64,000 nt of DNA from Caprimulgus europaeus (taxonomy: Eukaryota > Chordata > Aves > Caprimulgiformes > Caprimulgidae). The position numbers and the translations under genes were made by a program. The notes beneath the pieces were generated by a model, which was given only the letters and a program-made list of their open reading frames with translations, was not told the origin of the DNA and did not search any database. The stretch is taken from contig OU015529.1 of assembly GCA_907165065.1 (NCBI GenBank), forward strand, positions 3,341,054 to 3,405,053, read 5' to 3'. Shown one piece after another: positions 47,445 through 59,942 of the stretch. Each line of letters opens with the position of its first letter. Within the stretch, counting starts at the first letter, position 1.

Positions 47445-48888
47445 ACACATTGCTTGTGTTTCTACCATACAACAACAAAGCAGCCCCAAAACTGAGGTAG
47501 AGGCAAATACAACACAAACATTTGTTTGATAAAATACAGTCTGACAGCAAGAACTTTAAGGAGAGGTGTAAATGATGTTGCTTTGCTGACTATTGCTGTA
47601 GGCATTACCTGGAGCCCATGAGGGGAGATGACACCCCAGTCCTGTCCCATGTACTGCGGAGGAGGTCGGGACAAGTCTCCCTTCACGCTCTGCTTTCCCT
47701 TTGCCTAACAAGGGATAATCTGTCACTGGCTCTGACTAAGCTGGATTGTTTCCCCCTCTTGACAGGCCCTGATAAGCTTTCCTCTTTTTCCCCCTCAGAC
47801 ATTGGCTGATAATAACTATAGCTGGTTTTAGGAGAAAAGGGCTGGTTTCTGTCTCCTTGGAGTATGAAGACGGGTTGTTGTTCATTATTATCACCAAAGA
47901 TATCATGGGAATTTCTTACTCAGCCTTTTTAACCCAAGTCCAATTTTGTGCCACCTTGCTTTATATATTTTTTTATTATTACAGTGAGCAGAATAAAGTT
48001 AATTTTTTTAACAACTGGGTTTTTTTTAGTTAAAAAAGAGGGGAAAAAAGCAAAAAACCTCACACAGAAACAATGCAAACAGCCCAGACAGGCCACTAGA
48101 AACCTCTTTATTGCATGTTTTTCATGGAGAAGTCCTACTTGACTACTGCCACCGCTTGCAGGGCATGATTTTGAGTCATGTTGCTGACTGACAGAAGTAA
48201 GTGTGAAAAGAGATTTCAAAACAGACTTTCACAAAAAAACAACCAATCTTATCTGGGTTAAAATTTTGCATCCTTTTTCTTTTTCACTTCCTAAATGGGA
48301 ATGAAGGGCCAGTCCTAGTTTTGAGTATCTGCAGTGATGAAAGGGCTATCACTGTGGGTGTATAATGGCTTATCTTAGAGAGATAACACAGATGGCTTGG
48401 TCCTAGACATATGTGCAACTCTATTTTTAGATCATTTAATTAGAAACAGGCGTTCACCATATAGAGTTCTTTTAGCTACTCACTGTAGCTTTCTGAAAGA
48501 ATTACAACAGAGTATCTTTATGTGAGTAATGATAATGTGATTTATATCATTAATTTGTTTCCCAGAATTGCTTTCAGTTTAAGATGAACATTAGAAAAGA
48601 TTTGTGGTTTGGTAGAGAGATCCACGTGCTGTATCAGCACTTTTTTTCTTTGAATACTTCTTCTCCATGGAAACTGTTATAAATTAAATACACAAAAGTG
48701 CAGATCAGGCTGTGGGAAGAACAACAGCATTAAACGGGTAGAGGAGAAGAATAATGAATAGCTTGTCACATAAATATTGATCAAAAGCACAAAGTTAAAT
48801 ACTGTTGTATTTGATGGTTAAATAGAACCTATTGTTCTTCAACACATTTCAAAGTGTTCTTCCATTTTATTTTAATTTTAGATGAAGT

Positions 48889-48906
48889 AAAAAAAAAAAA
48901 AAAAAA
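48889..48906. repeat. Poly(A) run
   Basis: Eighteen consecutive A residues occur in ADAM12 intron 2. No adjoining retrocopy is recognisable, so it is recorded only as a homopolymer. Confidence 0.85.
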
Positions 48907-50423
48907 AGCATGAGGTACTGTGTACCAGGGGAATGGCATTGCAATAGAATATATAGTAAAATAAATAACGTAGTGGTTATAAAAATGCCAAGGTATTAAA
49001 GTTATTTGTGTATAGATAATTGCCTCGCAGTGATAGCCCCATTCTCCAGTCCTTGGATCGTAAATACTCCTACTTAACAATTAGTCCCTGGGAAACCATG
49101 TGAGTCATTTAGTGCCGAGTACGCTTTCTTTCCCATCTTGAAGATAAAACTGTGATTTTATTTACCCCAGGAGTCACTGCAATATCTGTTGGAATATCTC
49201 ATTCAGAATCTGTCAGGAGCTGTTATTAAGCTAATGACTTTCTTGTTGAGGGCCATCTCTGCAAGTACACTGTGCAGAGCAGGAGCAAAGAAAAAGCTGA
49301 AACTAGTCACACTCATTGCACAAGCACACAGGCCTGCTCACAATAAAATTACATTTACTGAGAAGAAAAAAAAATAAAGTTACTTAACTATAACCTGCTT
49401 TTACTTTAATACAGTTAGGACATACTTTTTCAAGGTCAGATAATGATGTAGGTACTTCCTGAGAATGACAGTTCAAATTAATGGTCGGAAAAATCCAATT
49501 TTAAAATCAGCCATGTAATCAAATTATATTTAAAGAATTTGGGGCTTTCCCTAAGAATAGATGTAGTATTTTGTTTCTGGAGAGAACCTATCATTTACTG
49601 GGCAGATAAATTTTCTCCCCACCCCACATGTGATAGTCGCAAAACCAGGACACCATGTCAAAGCTTTAGGAGACCAAGACCAGGATCTCATTGTAGCAGG
49701 GTTATTTCAGAAATGCTATTGCTTCTTTTGTGTTTAAAAAGCTGCATGTGCTCGTGCAAACACATTCCATAATGAAAGACATTTAAAAAACCCGATATGT
49801 ATACTTCAGAGAAGTTGCTATGGAAATGTGTGTATGTTTTTACAACAATCTCGTTAGTGATTGTCAACATTTCTCCTGGCATCTTTTGTTGAATTCAGAA
49901 GATTTAGATCATTTCCAGTTGGACTATTCTAATGGTGCCCAGTGAAATTCTTTTACTAACCGGATATAATATTCACTTGCTAATCCTGAACACGCTGCTA
50001 AAATTAGTGGCTGCTATTTTGAGTCCCCAGTTGTTGCTAGTCAGGACTACTGATGAGTAACTGCACTTGTGGGCGTGCGACAGCGGAATCAGGACCCTGA
50101 AGAGTTGTGCGACGTTGCTCTGTGCTTTCAAACAATAACTGCCCATATTCGGTGCAGATGTGATTTCAGTCTTTGCTGAAATTTTCTATGCATTATAGCA
50201 TGTGTTGATAGGTCATTATACATTATAGCTCTAGTTCTTCCACTTTTTCATTTGTTCATTCCTTTACATTCTGCGTTGATTTTTTTTCTCCCTCAGTGCT
50301 TGGTTTAAACCCAAGAGGGTTGGATTCTATTTTTCTTCCATTTTTCTAAGGTTTGAACAAAATTGTTTCATTTTTATATTATTCTTTTCTCTCCATGTTT
50401 CCAGCTGAATATTTTTCTTCAAA

Positions 50424-50453
50424 CTTGGCTTGAGATGTGCGAATCAAGCCAAG
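50424..50453. repeat. Inverted repeat, 10-bp stem
   Basis: CTTGGCTTGA and TCAAGCCAAG form a perfect 10-bp stem with a 10-base loop. The right arm runs into the palindrome CAAGCTTG. Confidence 0.8.
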
Positions 50454-51264
50454 CTTGATGAGAGTTGGGTAAGTGATGTTTTCATACACAGAACATTTTA
50501 GGGAAGATTTTTAGAAGACCATCTGTTTGGCTTTAGCTTTTATCCTCACACCCTGTTAGGGACACACACTGGTTAATGTGTGCCAGATCCCAGCATCACA
50601 GGAGCTGTAGGTCAGGTAAATACTGATTGTGTTAGACGGGAGCCTCAAGCACGTGTCTTCTCTTGGAGAGAGGAGCGCTGGGCAGGAAGCCTTTCACATG
50701 GGCATTAAGGATTTCTTGGCTCCATTTCTATGCTTAAAAGGTCATAACTGTGGGGAAACACTGCCTGCCAGGGACCATCTGGGGTAGACATGAAATAGCT
50801 GTAATGCTGGGGGAGATCCCAGTGTGGCATTGCCCTGGGCTGACGTTCATTCTCCTGGAGTGACACACTCATTAATGAAGTTGGCTTTGTATCCAGGGTT
50901 TAGTCCAGATCTTAAAATGCATTAAGTTTCTGGGAAATTGAAAGCATTTTGTGCATGTGTGATATGATCAATTATGCCAGTAAACAGAGAGTCCTCAGGT
51001 TGTGGCGTCTGGCACTCAGGTGTGGGGTTTTTCTCTGGTCTAGGCTGGGCAGGGTCAGTGCTGCCACTGCTGGCACCTGCAAGGACTCCAATTCAATCAT
51101 GAGGCTGATCAAGTGCTTTGAAAGATTTATTCCTCTGAGGTTCCTACAAGCATACAAGCAAGTTAGGTGCAACTCTCCTTATGGGGTGATGCTTTGCATC
51201 TTCTGATGCTTATGCACATGCTTTTGTAATTCTGATTTCTCTATCCATCTGAGTGCAATATTAA

Positions 51265-51575
51265 TCATAGAATCCCAGACTGGTTTGGGTTAGAAGGGAC
51301 CTTAAAGATCATCCAGTCCCAACCCCCCTGCCAGCAGCAGGGACACCTTCCACTAGACCAGGTTGCTCAAAGCCTCATCCAACCTGGCCGAGAACACTTC
51401 CAGGGAGGAGCAGCCACGGCTTCTCTGGGCAATCTGGGCCAGTGTCTCACCACCCTCACAGCAAAGAATTTCTTCCTCACATCTCATCTAAACCTGCCCT
51501 CTTTCAGTTTAGAGCCATTACCTCTTCTGTCATTAGCTGCCCTTATGAAAAGTCCCTCACCAGATTTCTTGTAGG
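51265..51575 (-). mobile_element. CR1 LINE, antisense
   Basis: It opens TCATAGAATCCCAGACTGGT and passes CTTCCACTAGACCAGGTTGC and ACACTTCCAGGGAGGAGCAG. Similarity fades after about 51575 at CCCTCACCAGATTTCTTGTA. Confidence 0.92.
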
Positions 51576-51689
51576 CTCTGTACACAGGTGAATGCTCCAG
51601 GCAGGCTACAGTCACCCTTCATAAAGACAAATTTGTATATAACTGAACCTGGACATGTACTGAAGGACCTGTAGCCAGACAGCATGGAG

Positions 51690-51743
51690 CATGGTTGACT
51701 CAATGATCTTACAAGTTTTTTTCCAACAACTATGATCCTGTGA
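51690..51743 (+). mobile_element. CR1 LINE 3' tail fragment, sense
   Basis: CATGGTTGACTCAATGATCT then TTTTTTCCAACAACTATGAT is a diverged CR1 3' end of about 55 bases, about 115 bases from an opposite copy. Confidence 0.7.
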
Positions 51744-52035
51744 GCATGGTTTCTGAAGAGCCACATGAGAAACTGTGAAGCCTTGAAATGCTTTAGGTCA
51801 CTTTGAGTTTGCAAGTTGCCAGTCCAGGTTGCTTTCAAATGACGCAGAGAATTTGATTTTTAACATTAAATTTGGGTAATGTATAGAGGACAATGAGCAA
51901 ATTTTGCTGTGTCACTTCTTACAAATAATTAACCATGAGAAAGTAGATCACACAATGTGCCTGTCAATGGATTTGACCCTTAAATCCATTTGAATCACAA
52001 TGAGTCTCACCTGACTGTGTGTACTGCCACTGACC

Positions 52036-52060
52036 TCTATATATATATATATATATACAG
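52036..52060. repeat. (TA)n microsatellite
   Basis: A TA run of about ten units is followed by CAGTATATTGG, inside ADAM12 intron 2. Confidence 0.9.
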
Positions 52061-55000
52061 TATATTGGAAAAACAACCTCTCCCCCAGCTTGCAGAGTTA
52101 GACCTCTTGTTCGGTGGCAGAAGCTGGATGGCTTTGCACGCATCAAGAGATCCAGATCTGTTGTTGTTGGGGTTAGGGACAAGCAAAGGAAAAGAAAGAT
52201 GCCCATGGTGGGATGACCTGCAGAGGATTCCCTGATGAAGAACAGCTATGACTCCAACAGTGATGACTTTTAAAGCCAAAAAAATCAGAAATTCATTTCC
52301 CCTTGGGGGATGGAGGGATGGATTCAGTGAACATTAAAACTGTTTCACCAAGCTTAAGCTTTCAAGGCCAGATTCTGAGCTAGTGTGAATCAGTTTCCTG
52401 CCTTGGCTGGGATGGTATAAATCAGATTTGCGAATCAAAATCTTAAAGAAGTGTTTTCACAAAAAGGAGAAGGGAAAGATGAGAAGATAGATTTCCTTTC
52501 CTTGTAGCAACACTCCTTTTTTTTTTTCCCTTGATGTTATGTTATACTTTGAATATAAACTCTAGCAATGAAATGCAAAGGTAAAGATGAAGACCAGCAA
52601 TAAATATACACTTAGACTATATTTCTTCTGGTTTTTAAGTGTACACTTGTCACAGCTCAAAAGATTCTGCATGTAAAGTGGCAGAAGATTACCATTTTTT
52701 ACTGCTTAGCATGCATTGCATCTCATTGAGCTGGCGGAGGAGTAGCTTTTGCATCTCTGCCTGCCTCACTCGTGAGTTATTGTGTTATGGATTGCGTTCA
52801 TAAACAAACATCAGAATCTTGATTATCTCTATGTCATTCTGGACACTGATTACTTGAATCTCAATGTGAAACTCTCCACTGTCTGTAAAAGCATCATGTG
52901 CTCTGACAGTTGTTAGTTATCTTTATGATTTTCCAGATTTATCAAATAGATGTTACACTGATTTTATTTTTTTTTTCAACTTTTTGCATTTTTTTCATGC
53001 CTTCACTGTAAGACCCTAATTCAACACCTACTGAAATAGGGATTCTTGCCCCTGAAATGAAAAATCATTGAAAGGAAGAAGAAATAACTTGAAATTTGTG
53101 AAGAAGTCACAGGTGTAGTGCTGGAGATTAAAGAACACATTGGAAGCTGCCAAGCAGGGAGGAGCCTTACCCATTTGATCTCATCCTTGTGCTCTTGCAT
53201 CACTGCATTTCTCTCATGAACTGGCAGAACAGGCACAGTCTATCACAGCCCAGTCTATCACCCAGAGTTATGATGTACACACCAGCTTCAGTATCATTAT
53301 GAAGTTATTAGTGCCCTCATTAGAAAGACCCTAATTGAATAAGATCTCTGTGCCAGTTCACATTTCCTCTCTTTGCTGCATTGCTTTGTTTTCTCGCGTG
53401 ACTCCAGTGTAGGGTTTGATGTATGGAGTACAGCTGAGAGGCTTGCTATGTCAGATAATTAATTTAGCACTCTGTGTTTTCAAGAGCAAACCCATTCAAG
53501 TTTATTTCATAACTGGCATAGCCTTCGTGCAAGTGATAATTGTTTATATTCTCTTCAGCACAGCCTCCTGCTGTTCTTTTTCATTTGAAATAATTACCAA
53601 AGTTTAGACTTCCAGACAATTGTATTAAGGGGAATCATACAGTGTTGCTTAAACAAGTCTTTGAAGCCTGAGAGGACAGCTTTCATAGCTCTTTTACATA
53701 GTTGTTTTACATATCTTAAGAGAGAGAGAGAGGCATAAAGAGAATTTATAGTCTTCTCCATATTTTTATGACTCATGAGTATCGAATATAAGAGCTGTGC
53801 ATGCTGCTAAGGCTGTGTCATCAGCTGGGAATGCAGTTTGGCACAGACAGCCTCAGCGGTGTGAGAAACTCCACTAATCCTCGATAAAATTCTCTGGGAG
53901 ATCTGCTCCTTGAGCCTTTAATTAGTAACCTGGTAGTCATTAATTTAATAGCCTAGTAAACAATCTGTTCTTTCTTTTGCTTTTTATTATACCTATACCC
54001 CCCCGACTTTGTAGGGCCACTGTGAGGGCTAATTAGTTCAGATATGCTCTATTATTTAATAACTCTTCTGCATTTGTTTGATTCAGAAATAGCATCATTT
54101 TTGCATGGAAGCTGTTAGGGAAGGGAATGTGTCACCTCCTCTGCTGCTCAGTTGAATGTCTGTGACTGTGCTAATGGGCTGGATTGCTTCAGTGGATGAG
54201 CAAAAGCAGCTCAAAGCCATCCCTCTCACATTATCTTGTGCAAGAGGAGGTTCTCATGTGGGAGAACACCTTCTTGCTAGCCCCATACTCATGTTTAACC
54301 AATTGATCAATCTGATCATTCACTTTATGAAATTTTTTAGGAATGTGGGTAGGTGTATCCTGGTTCTGGGCACTTGCTGGATGGATCTTACATGGCAGCT
54401 ACAGGCTTGAGAAATTCCTGGAGCTGGGACCACCAATAAAAACTGTGTGTTGGTGATTGAGTAGGGGAAATTCTTTTCTCTGTCTGTACTGAATCAGTGC
54501 CCTAGTTTCAACTAGATATACAAGTATTCATTTCCTGCCTGAAACACTTGGGCATACTGGGAAGTGTTAAGCAATTGGGATTCATCCCAGAAAACGGTCC
54601 ATTTCATTTTTAGCTTAAGTGATACAGTGTGTTAAAGTCTGTACAGTTTGGTGTGATACTTTATGCACAATATAAATAGCAGATATTATGGAGAGAGACT
54701 GCTATTTCAATAAAGAGAAAATATTAAGAGTTTTCTATTAACCACCCACCAGACACCACCCCTCCCTTCTCCTTCCCCTTAGCATCTTGGAGCTCTCAAC
54801 AGGGTGAAAGTCTCTTTCATGAGCTTGTATCACACTGAGCTGTTGGGAGGAATTTTGTCATACTTGGCCAGTAAAGATCTCCAGTGATATAATGGTCTTG
54901 GGTGAGCTCTGTCTCCCCGTACCACCCGACCTCCCTCTGCCAGCAATTGTGTGGATTGGGGTTCTGCAGAAGTGCTTTGTTGCGTTTGCTGCCTCTGCCC

Positions 55001-55659
55001 CACCGGCTATGAGGTAGTGTCTCAGATTTGAGCTTGAGGAATCCATTCATATGTTCCTCTGTGAGGTGATGGGGGCTGAAGAGATGTTCTTTAACATGAG
55101 TTTTCAGACTGGTATTTAAAAATAAAACCAAAACAAGCGAATGGATCATAATTTCCGTAATGAAATGGAAAAACAAATTGTTATCTTAATGATGCAGTTA
55201 ATGCAAGCAACCCTTTAATGTAATATTAAAATATAAAACTAAGTTCTTGCAATTATGCTGCATTATGCTGGGTTTGTAAAGTGGTTGTACGGAGGCATTT
55301 TCATATTGAATTAATTTAGCTTATACTTGGCTATTTCATGTCTCTTGCAACAGATCTTGCAAGCGTAAGGTATGAATTTCAGTGTTGGATTAAAATAATA
55401 CTTTGCTTTCCAGCTGTGAACATGTGATTATTTTATATTTTTTATTTTTTTAAGGGCAAAAGGAGGATCTCCCTTGTTCTTAATTCTTACTGTGATTGCC
55501 TTGAGTCAAACTGAACACAATGCAATTCCTACAGCAGGTTCTCTGCCACTATATGCTCTTGGTAGATGGGGTGTTCAGCTCCTGCAAGGAGTTGTTTGAG
55601 GGCTTGCAGGTAACAGAACTTGGGGCCTTTCCAAGGACTGAGGTCTCTGGAAAGAGACC

Positions 55660-55702
55660 TTTCCATGGTCTTTCCCCTCTGACCAGGGAAAGACCATGGA
55701 AA
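55660..55702. repeat. Perfect 17-bp inverted repeat with 9-base loop
   Basis: TTTCCATGGTCTTTCCC at 55660-55676 and its exact reverse complement GGGAAAGACCATGGAAA at 55686-55702 are separated by CTCTGACCA. Just upstream, TGGAAAG (55648-55654) and CTTTCCA (55659-55665) form a second, overlapping 7-bp hairpin that would compete with it. Confidence 0.95.
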
Positions 55703-57033
55703 CTAAGTGCTCCTGAAATATGCTGTGATGAAGACCCTTATTTCAGGAAGGCAGGGTAAATTGAATTGTACTCAGTGTATGTTTTAGGGATGAAGAGGTA
55801 AATTTAGCTGGTCAATCCACTGAGTCCAATTGCTAGCAAGCCTGATGCCTTTGTCATTGAATTATAATTCTATTTCAATATGATTGACTCAAACCCCAGC
55901 TGATTTACCTCTTCTATAGGGATAGTTCTCATTTCTCAGAATTGTAATGAGAAATCACAGAGGTTAAATGCAGTTTAAAGCTTGATAAGAAAAAAATAAT
56001 TAGCATTGATAATAAGCCTTTTTTAAATGCACTACTAATATCTTGGCAATAAAAGGCTTTCAAAGTGTTGCTATTTCTCTAGAAATAAAATGACTGCCAA
56101 AAAATCTGACAATTGTTTTTGAGAAGCTTGTGCAGAAGTGGTAAAAATGATCTGTATCATTTTGATATTGTAGCAGAAAGTTTGTGTTCAATTTCTATCT
56201 TGAGGCAATTGTCCCTTTTTGTGCGCTGTCTTTCCTCAAGGACACGTCTTTAAAGTGTGATTGAGCTTTCGAAGCTTAATTTAACAAAACAATTGCAATT
56301 TATGGCATTGTAGGCACGGTGGAGTGAGGAGGGTGAGTGAGACTGGAGACAAAATGCATTTGGTGATAATTTTCTGTGATGCATTTCCATTTGTAGGCTC
56401 TGTGTGTGTGTGTGAGTGCTGGGGGTGCTGCTGGAGCTTGCAGATATTTCACTGGACTTGGATCTTATCCCTGTCCTGCAAGGATGTGCTTGTGATATTC
56501 CTGGCCAGTGTAATGATAAATCTGCTGGTGATAGTGGTTGCACTGGAGTATGTGTTTGCTCACCCTGAAACAGCCCTTAGACACACATGGTCACTTTGAC
56601 GGGGCCACTGAATCCAAGGAGGGATCTTGTCACCTCTCCTTGCTCCTCAACAAACCAGAATGCATTAAGCTTCATTTAGATCTCCACCTTTGACTTTGTT
56701 GTTACCTTTTCACCCTCTGCCCCAAGTCCCAGGGTACGAATATGTTGTTTCCTCTGAAGTTTGAGTCACTGTCAGGAAATGAAGTGCTCTTAGGTCCTGC
56801 CCTCATTCCTTTGCCCTTACTGTGTCTCTTGCCTTAGGATTGACTTTATTTTCCTTCTGCTGAATGAACTTGTTCCCCTTTCTCTTCTGGCCATCTCCCT
56901 CCACCAGGAGCTACTGGGCGGTTTCTTGGCAGGGTTCATCTCCTTGTTTGCTCCTTCTTTCTCTACTGACCACATCCTTTGAGGAGCACTTCATCAGTCC
57001 TGCACAAAAATGGTCTTTTTGGGGTGAACCTGC

Positions 57034-57228
57034 CGAAATTTTTCACAATGAGAACAATCAGCCATGGGAATAATCTCCCCAGGGAAGTGGTGGATTCCCC
57101 AACACTGGACACTTTTAAGATTCAGCTGGACAGAGTGGTGGACCATCTTGTTTAGACCATACTTTTGCCAAGAAAGGTTGGACCAGGTGATCCTTGAGGT
57201 CCCTTCCAACCTGGGATTCTGTGAATCT
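57034..57228 (+). mobile_element. Older CR1-type LINE fragment, sense
   Basis: ATAATCTCCCCAGGGAAGTG, CCCCAACACTGGACACTTTT and CCCTTCCAACCTGGGATTCT form a recognisable CR1-family 3' end. It is of a different, more diverged subgroup than the young copies here. Confidence 0.8.
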
Positions 57229-59795
57229 AACCCTTCCCAGCCCATCCTCACTGTCTAGAGTGATTTGCCGTCTTCTGAGGTGGCAGCATTTCACGTTGTG
57301 TGTTTAAAGAGAAGCCTAAAGATAATGTTAATATTCAGGAGAATTGTATTTGTTACCTCAGGCCACTTAAACAAGCACAGGAGCAAATGTTTTTGGTCAA
57401 AGCTGCTGCCTAGCTAGGGGAGGATCAGATCTTCATTGAGATGCCTCATTTTTGCATGCTGGGGGGATGCTCTTTTCCGGCACACTTCATTTGTGTGAGT
57501 GTTGGAGATGGCAGACTCCTTTGGGCAGCAATCTTGGATGAAATCCTACGCTGGTGTCTCTCAGATGACATTATTTACTTGAATTTCACCCATTCCATCA
57601 TCTTCCCCTAGATGTTTTCGCATTAAGTACATCTTGTGCTGAAAAAGAAGCGCTGCTGAAGGAGGTCTGCTACAAGTCCTGGCAAGGGACGATGAGACAA
57701 ACCCTCTTAGATGTGTTAATCTAAACAGCTACAGCATCCCTGCCCCAAAAAGGACTGTTTCCTTGGCAGATACTGAATCTGCCTTTTTCAAAGGAAAGGG
57801 GAGTTTCTGGGAATGAATCTGTTGTGGGAAAAGCCAAGAAGTGGAACTGTGTAATTTTGTCCTCAAAGCAACTTCTAACACATTACTGTTTTAACATTGC
57901 ACGCTCCCTTCTGCCTGTGCTGACATGGCCAGGGTACGTTTTCAGCAGCAGAAGAAAAAATGGGATCCCTAAATCGAATATCTCCAACAGAAAGTGCCTC
58001 CTTTCTCTTGGTTTCAACAGACAGAAACATTGTTCAAACCAGACTTTTTTTGGCATTTACTGGCATTACTAAGAAAGAGTTGGCAAGGAAAGCTGGCAGA
58101 AGGAGATGAGTTGGATAAGCTTTAAAGATTATTTTTTTTTTCCTATAAAATGAATATCCAGAAGCTGTGTAAATGTATTTTTTCAGTTTGAAAAGTGTAT
58201 AGAAAGACAAAATATACACATTTTTGACTGAAATAGCATCTAAGCTGGCTGTGCCCTCTAAATTCTTTTGCCTCAATTAAAAAAGATGGGAGAAAATAAA
58301 AAGAAAAAAGAAAAGACCAAACAAAACAACACCTCAGGAAATCCCTAGAATGTTTATTCGGGAACAGACCAGCCTGTTACAGTCATTAGCTTGCAAAGGT
58401 ATTTCTGTTATAGTCAGAGGGTAAAGTGAATTTTAACCTTTTATTGCCAAGAGATGTCATGTTTGTTAGGGAAGCAGCTATTGAGACAAACTGAGGCATG
58501 TAAATTACTGTGAATAAGTGAGTGACATATGTAAAAAACCAAAACCAAACCCCAAAAGTACACCCTGCAGAGAGAAATTTAAATCAATTTAAATGCTCAT
58601 AATTAAACATAAAGCACTATATTTCATACTTTATTGAGTTTCTATTTATTACTTCAGCGTTTCTGCTCGTAAAAGGCTTCAGTTGCAACAAGAAGACATT
58701 TCAAAACATTGACCTCCTTTTTTCTTTGCAAGCTGAGTGCAGAATTGCTTACTGCCCTGGTATGTGGATTATAAAGGAAAAAAGGGAGTAGAGCTGGACT
58801 GGTTTAAACTGTGATCTGTGGGAGCCCTCCAGAACAAAGTGGTTGTTTCCCAAGATCCCATAGGAGGGGAGAGGAAAGGAAACCACAGAGGGAAAATGTA
58901 AGATATGGATAGAAACAGTTGGGTTTGTTGGGGTTTTTTTTTTAAGATAGAAACCTAAATTGTTTGCTTTGTACAGTCAGACATCTCCCCTTTTATTATC
59001 TTGCCCTTTTCCATATATAAAATGGGAATAAAGTTTAATCCAAGCTATGGGACATCAATTTAGTTTTGGATTCAATGTGTTACTTGTATTCATCCTCTTG
59101 CTGTACAACTTTTAGGGAGCAAGGATTTGCTGTTCTGGGGGAAGGGGATGTCTTGCATGTGTGGATAAATCACACATGTGTTGTGAGAACAAGGGAACAA
59201 ATATTTTCAAGATTTTAGTTCTCAATGAATTAAAGAGGAGGAGTGTTTGCAATGCGGTGTACAAGGATTTTTCACTGTTACAGACTTGGAGGCAATTTAA
59301 GAGCAGCATGTAAGTGCTAGGAAGAACATTAATTGAGATTTTTATAGTCTGTGATGAGCCCTATAAATCAGTCGAAGTTTAGCACGATCGCCTTTCTTTG
59401 AGGGAGATTAACATGGATGTGAAAACACTTTATTTTAAGGAACATTTTGAGAAATAATATTTTAGTGTATTATGTATTTTTCTTTCATGTGTACGTTTTT
59501 GCTACTCTCAAATATACAAGTTAATCATCAAGCATCAATTTATTTCTAAAATTGAATTTATTAATTTTAACACACTTCCATACATCTTTTATTAACTAAT
59601 TTGAAAAGAAATCTGTATGTGTAGAATTGAAATCAACTCTAGTTTCAGCCTTCACAGAATTAGCATTTAGCAATTTCTCCAAATCTGTGTGTCTGAGATG
59701 GAAAGAATGACAGGTAGATTTGAGTCATTTCTTCTTTCAAGAGATTCCTGAGGCCTCCACATCACATGAATTAATTTCCCAATAGGTATATCTGT

Positions 59796-59942
59796 ATCAT
59801 AGAATGGTATAGAAGGAAAGAATGGTATGGAAAGGACCTTAAAGCTCATCCAGTCCCAACCCCCCTGCCAGCAGCAGGGACACCTTCCACTAGACCAGGT
59901 TGCTCAAAGCCTCATCCAGCCTGGCTTGAATGCTTTCAGGGA
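59796..59942 (-). mobile_element. CR1 LINE 3' fragment, antisense
   Basis: The tail region is irregular (ATCATAGAATGGTATAGAAG then GAATGGTATGG), as if part of it were duplicated. It is followed by normal CR1 sequence GGACCTTAAAGCTCATCCAG through CCTCATCCAGCCTGGCTTGA. A degenerate TATC-rich stretch (59950-60025) adjoins it. Confidence 0.88.
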
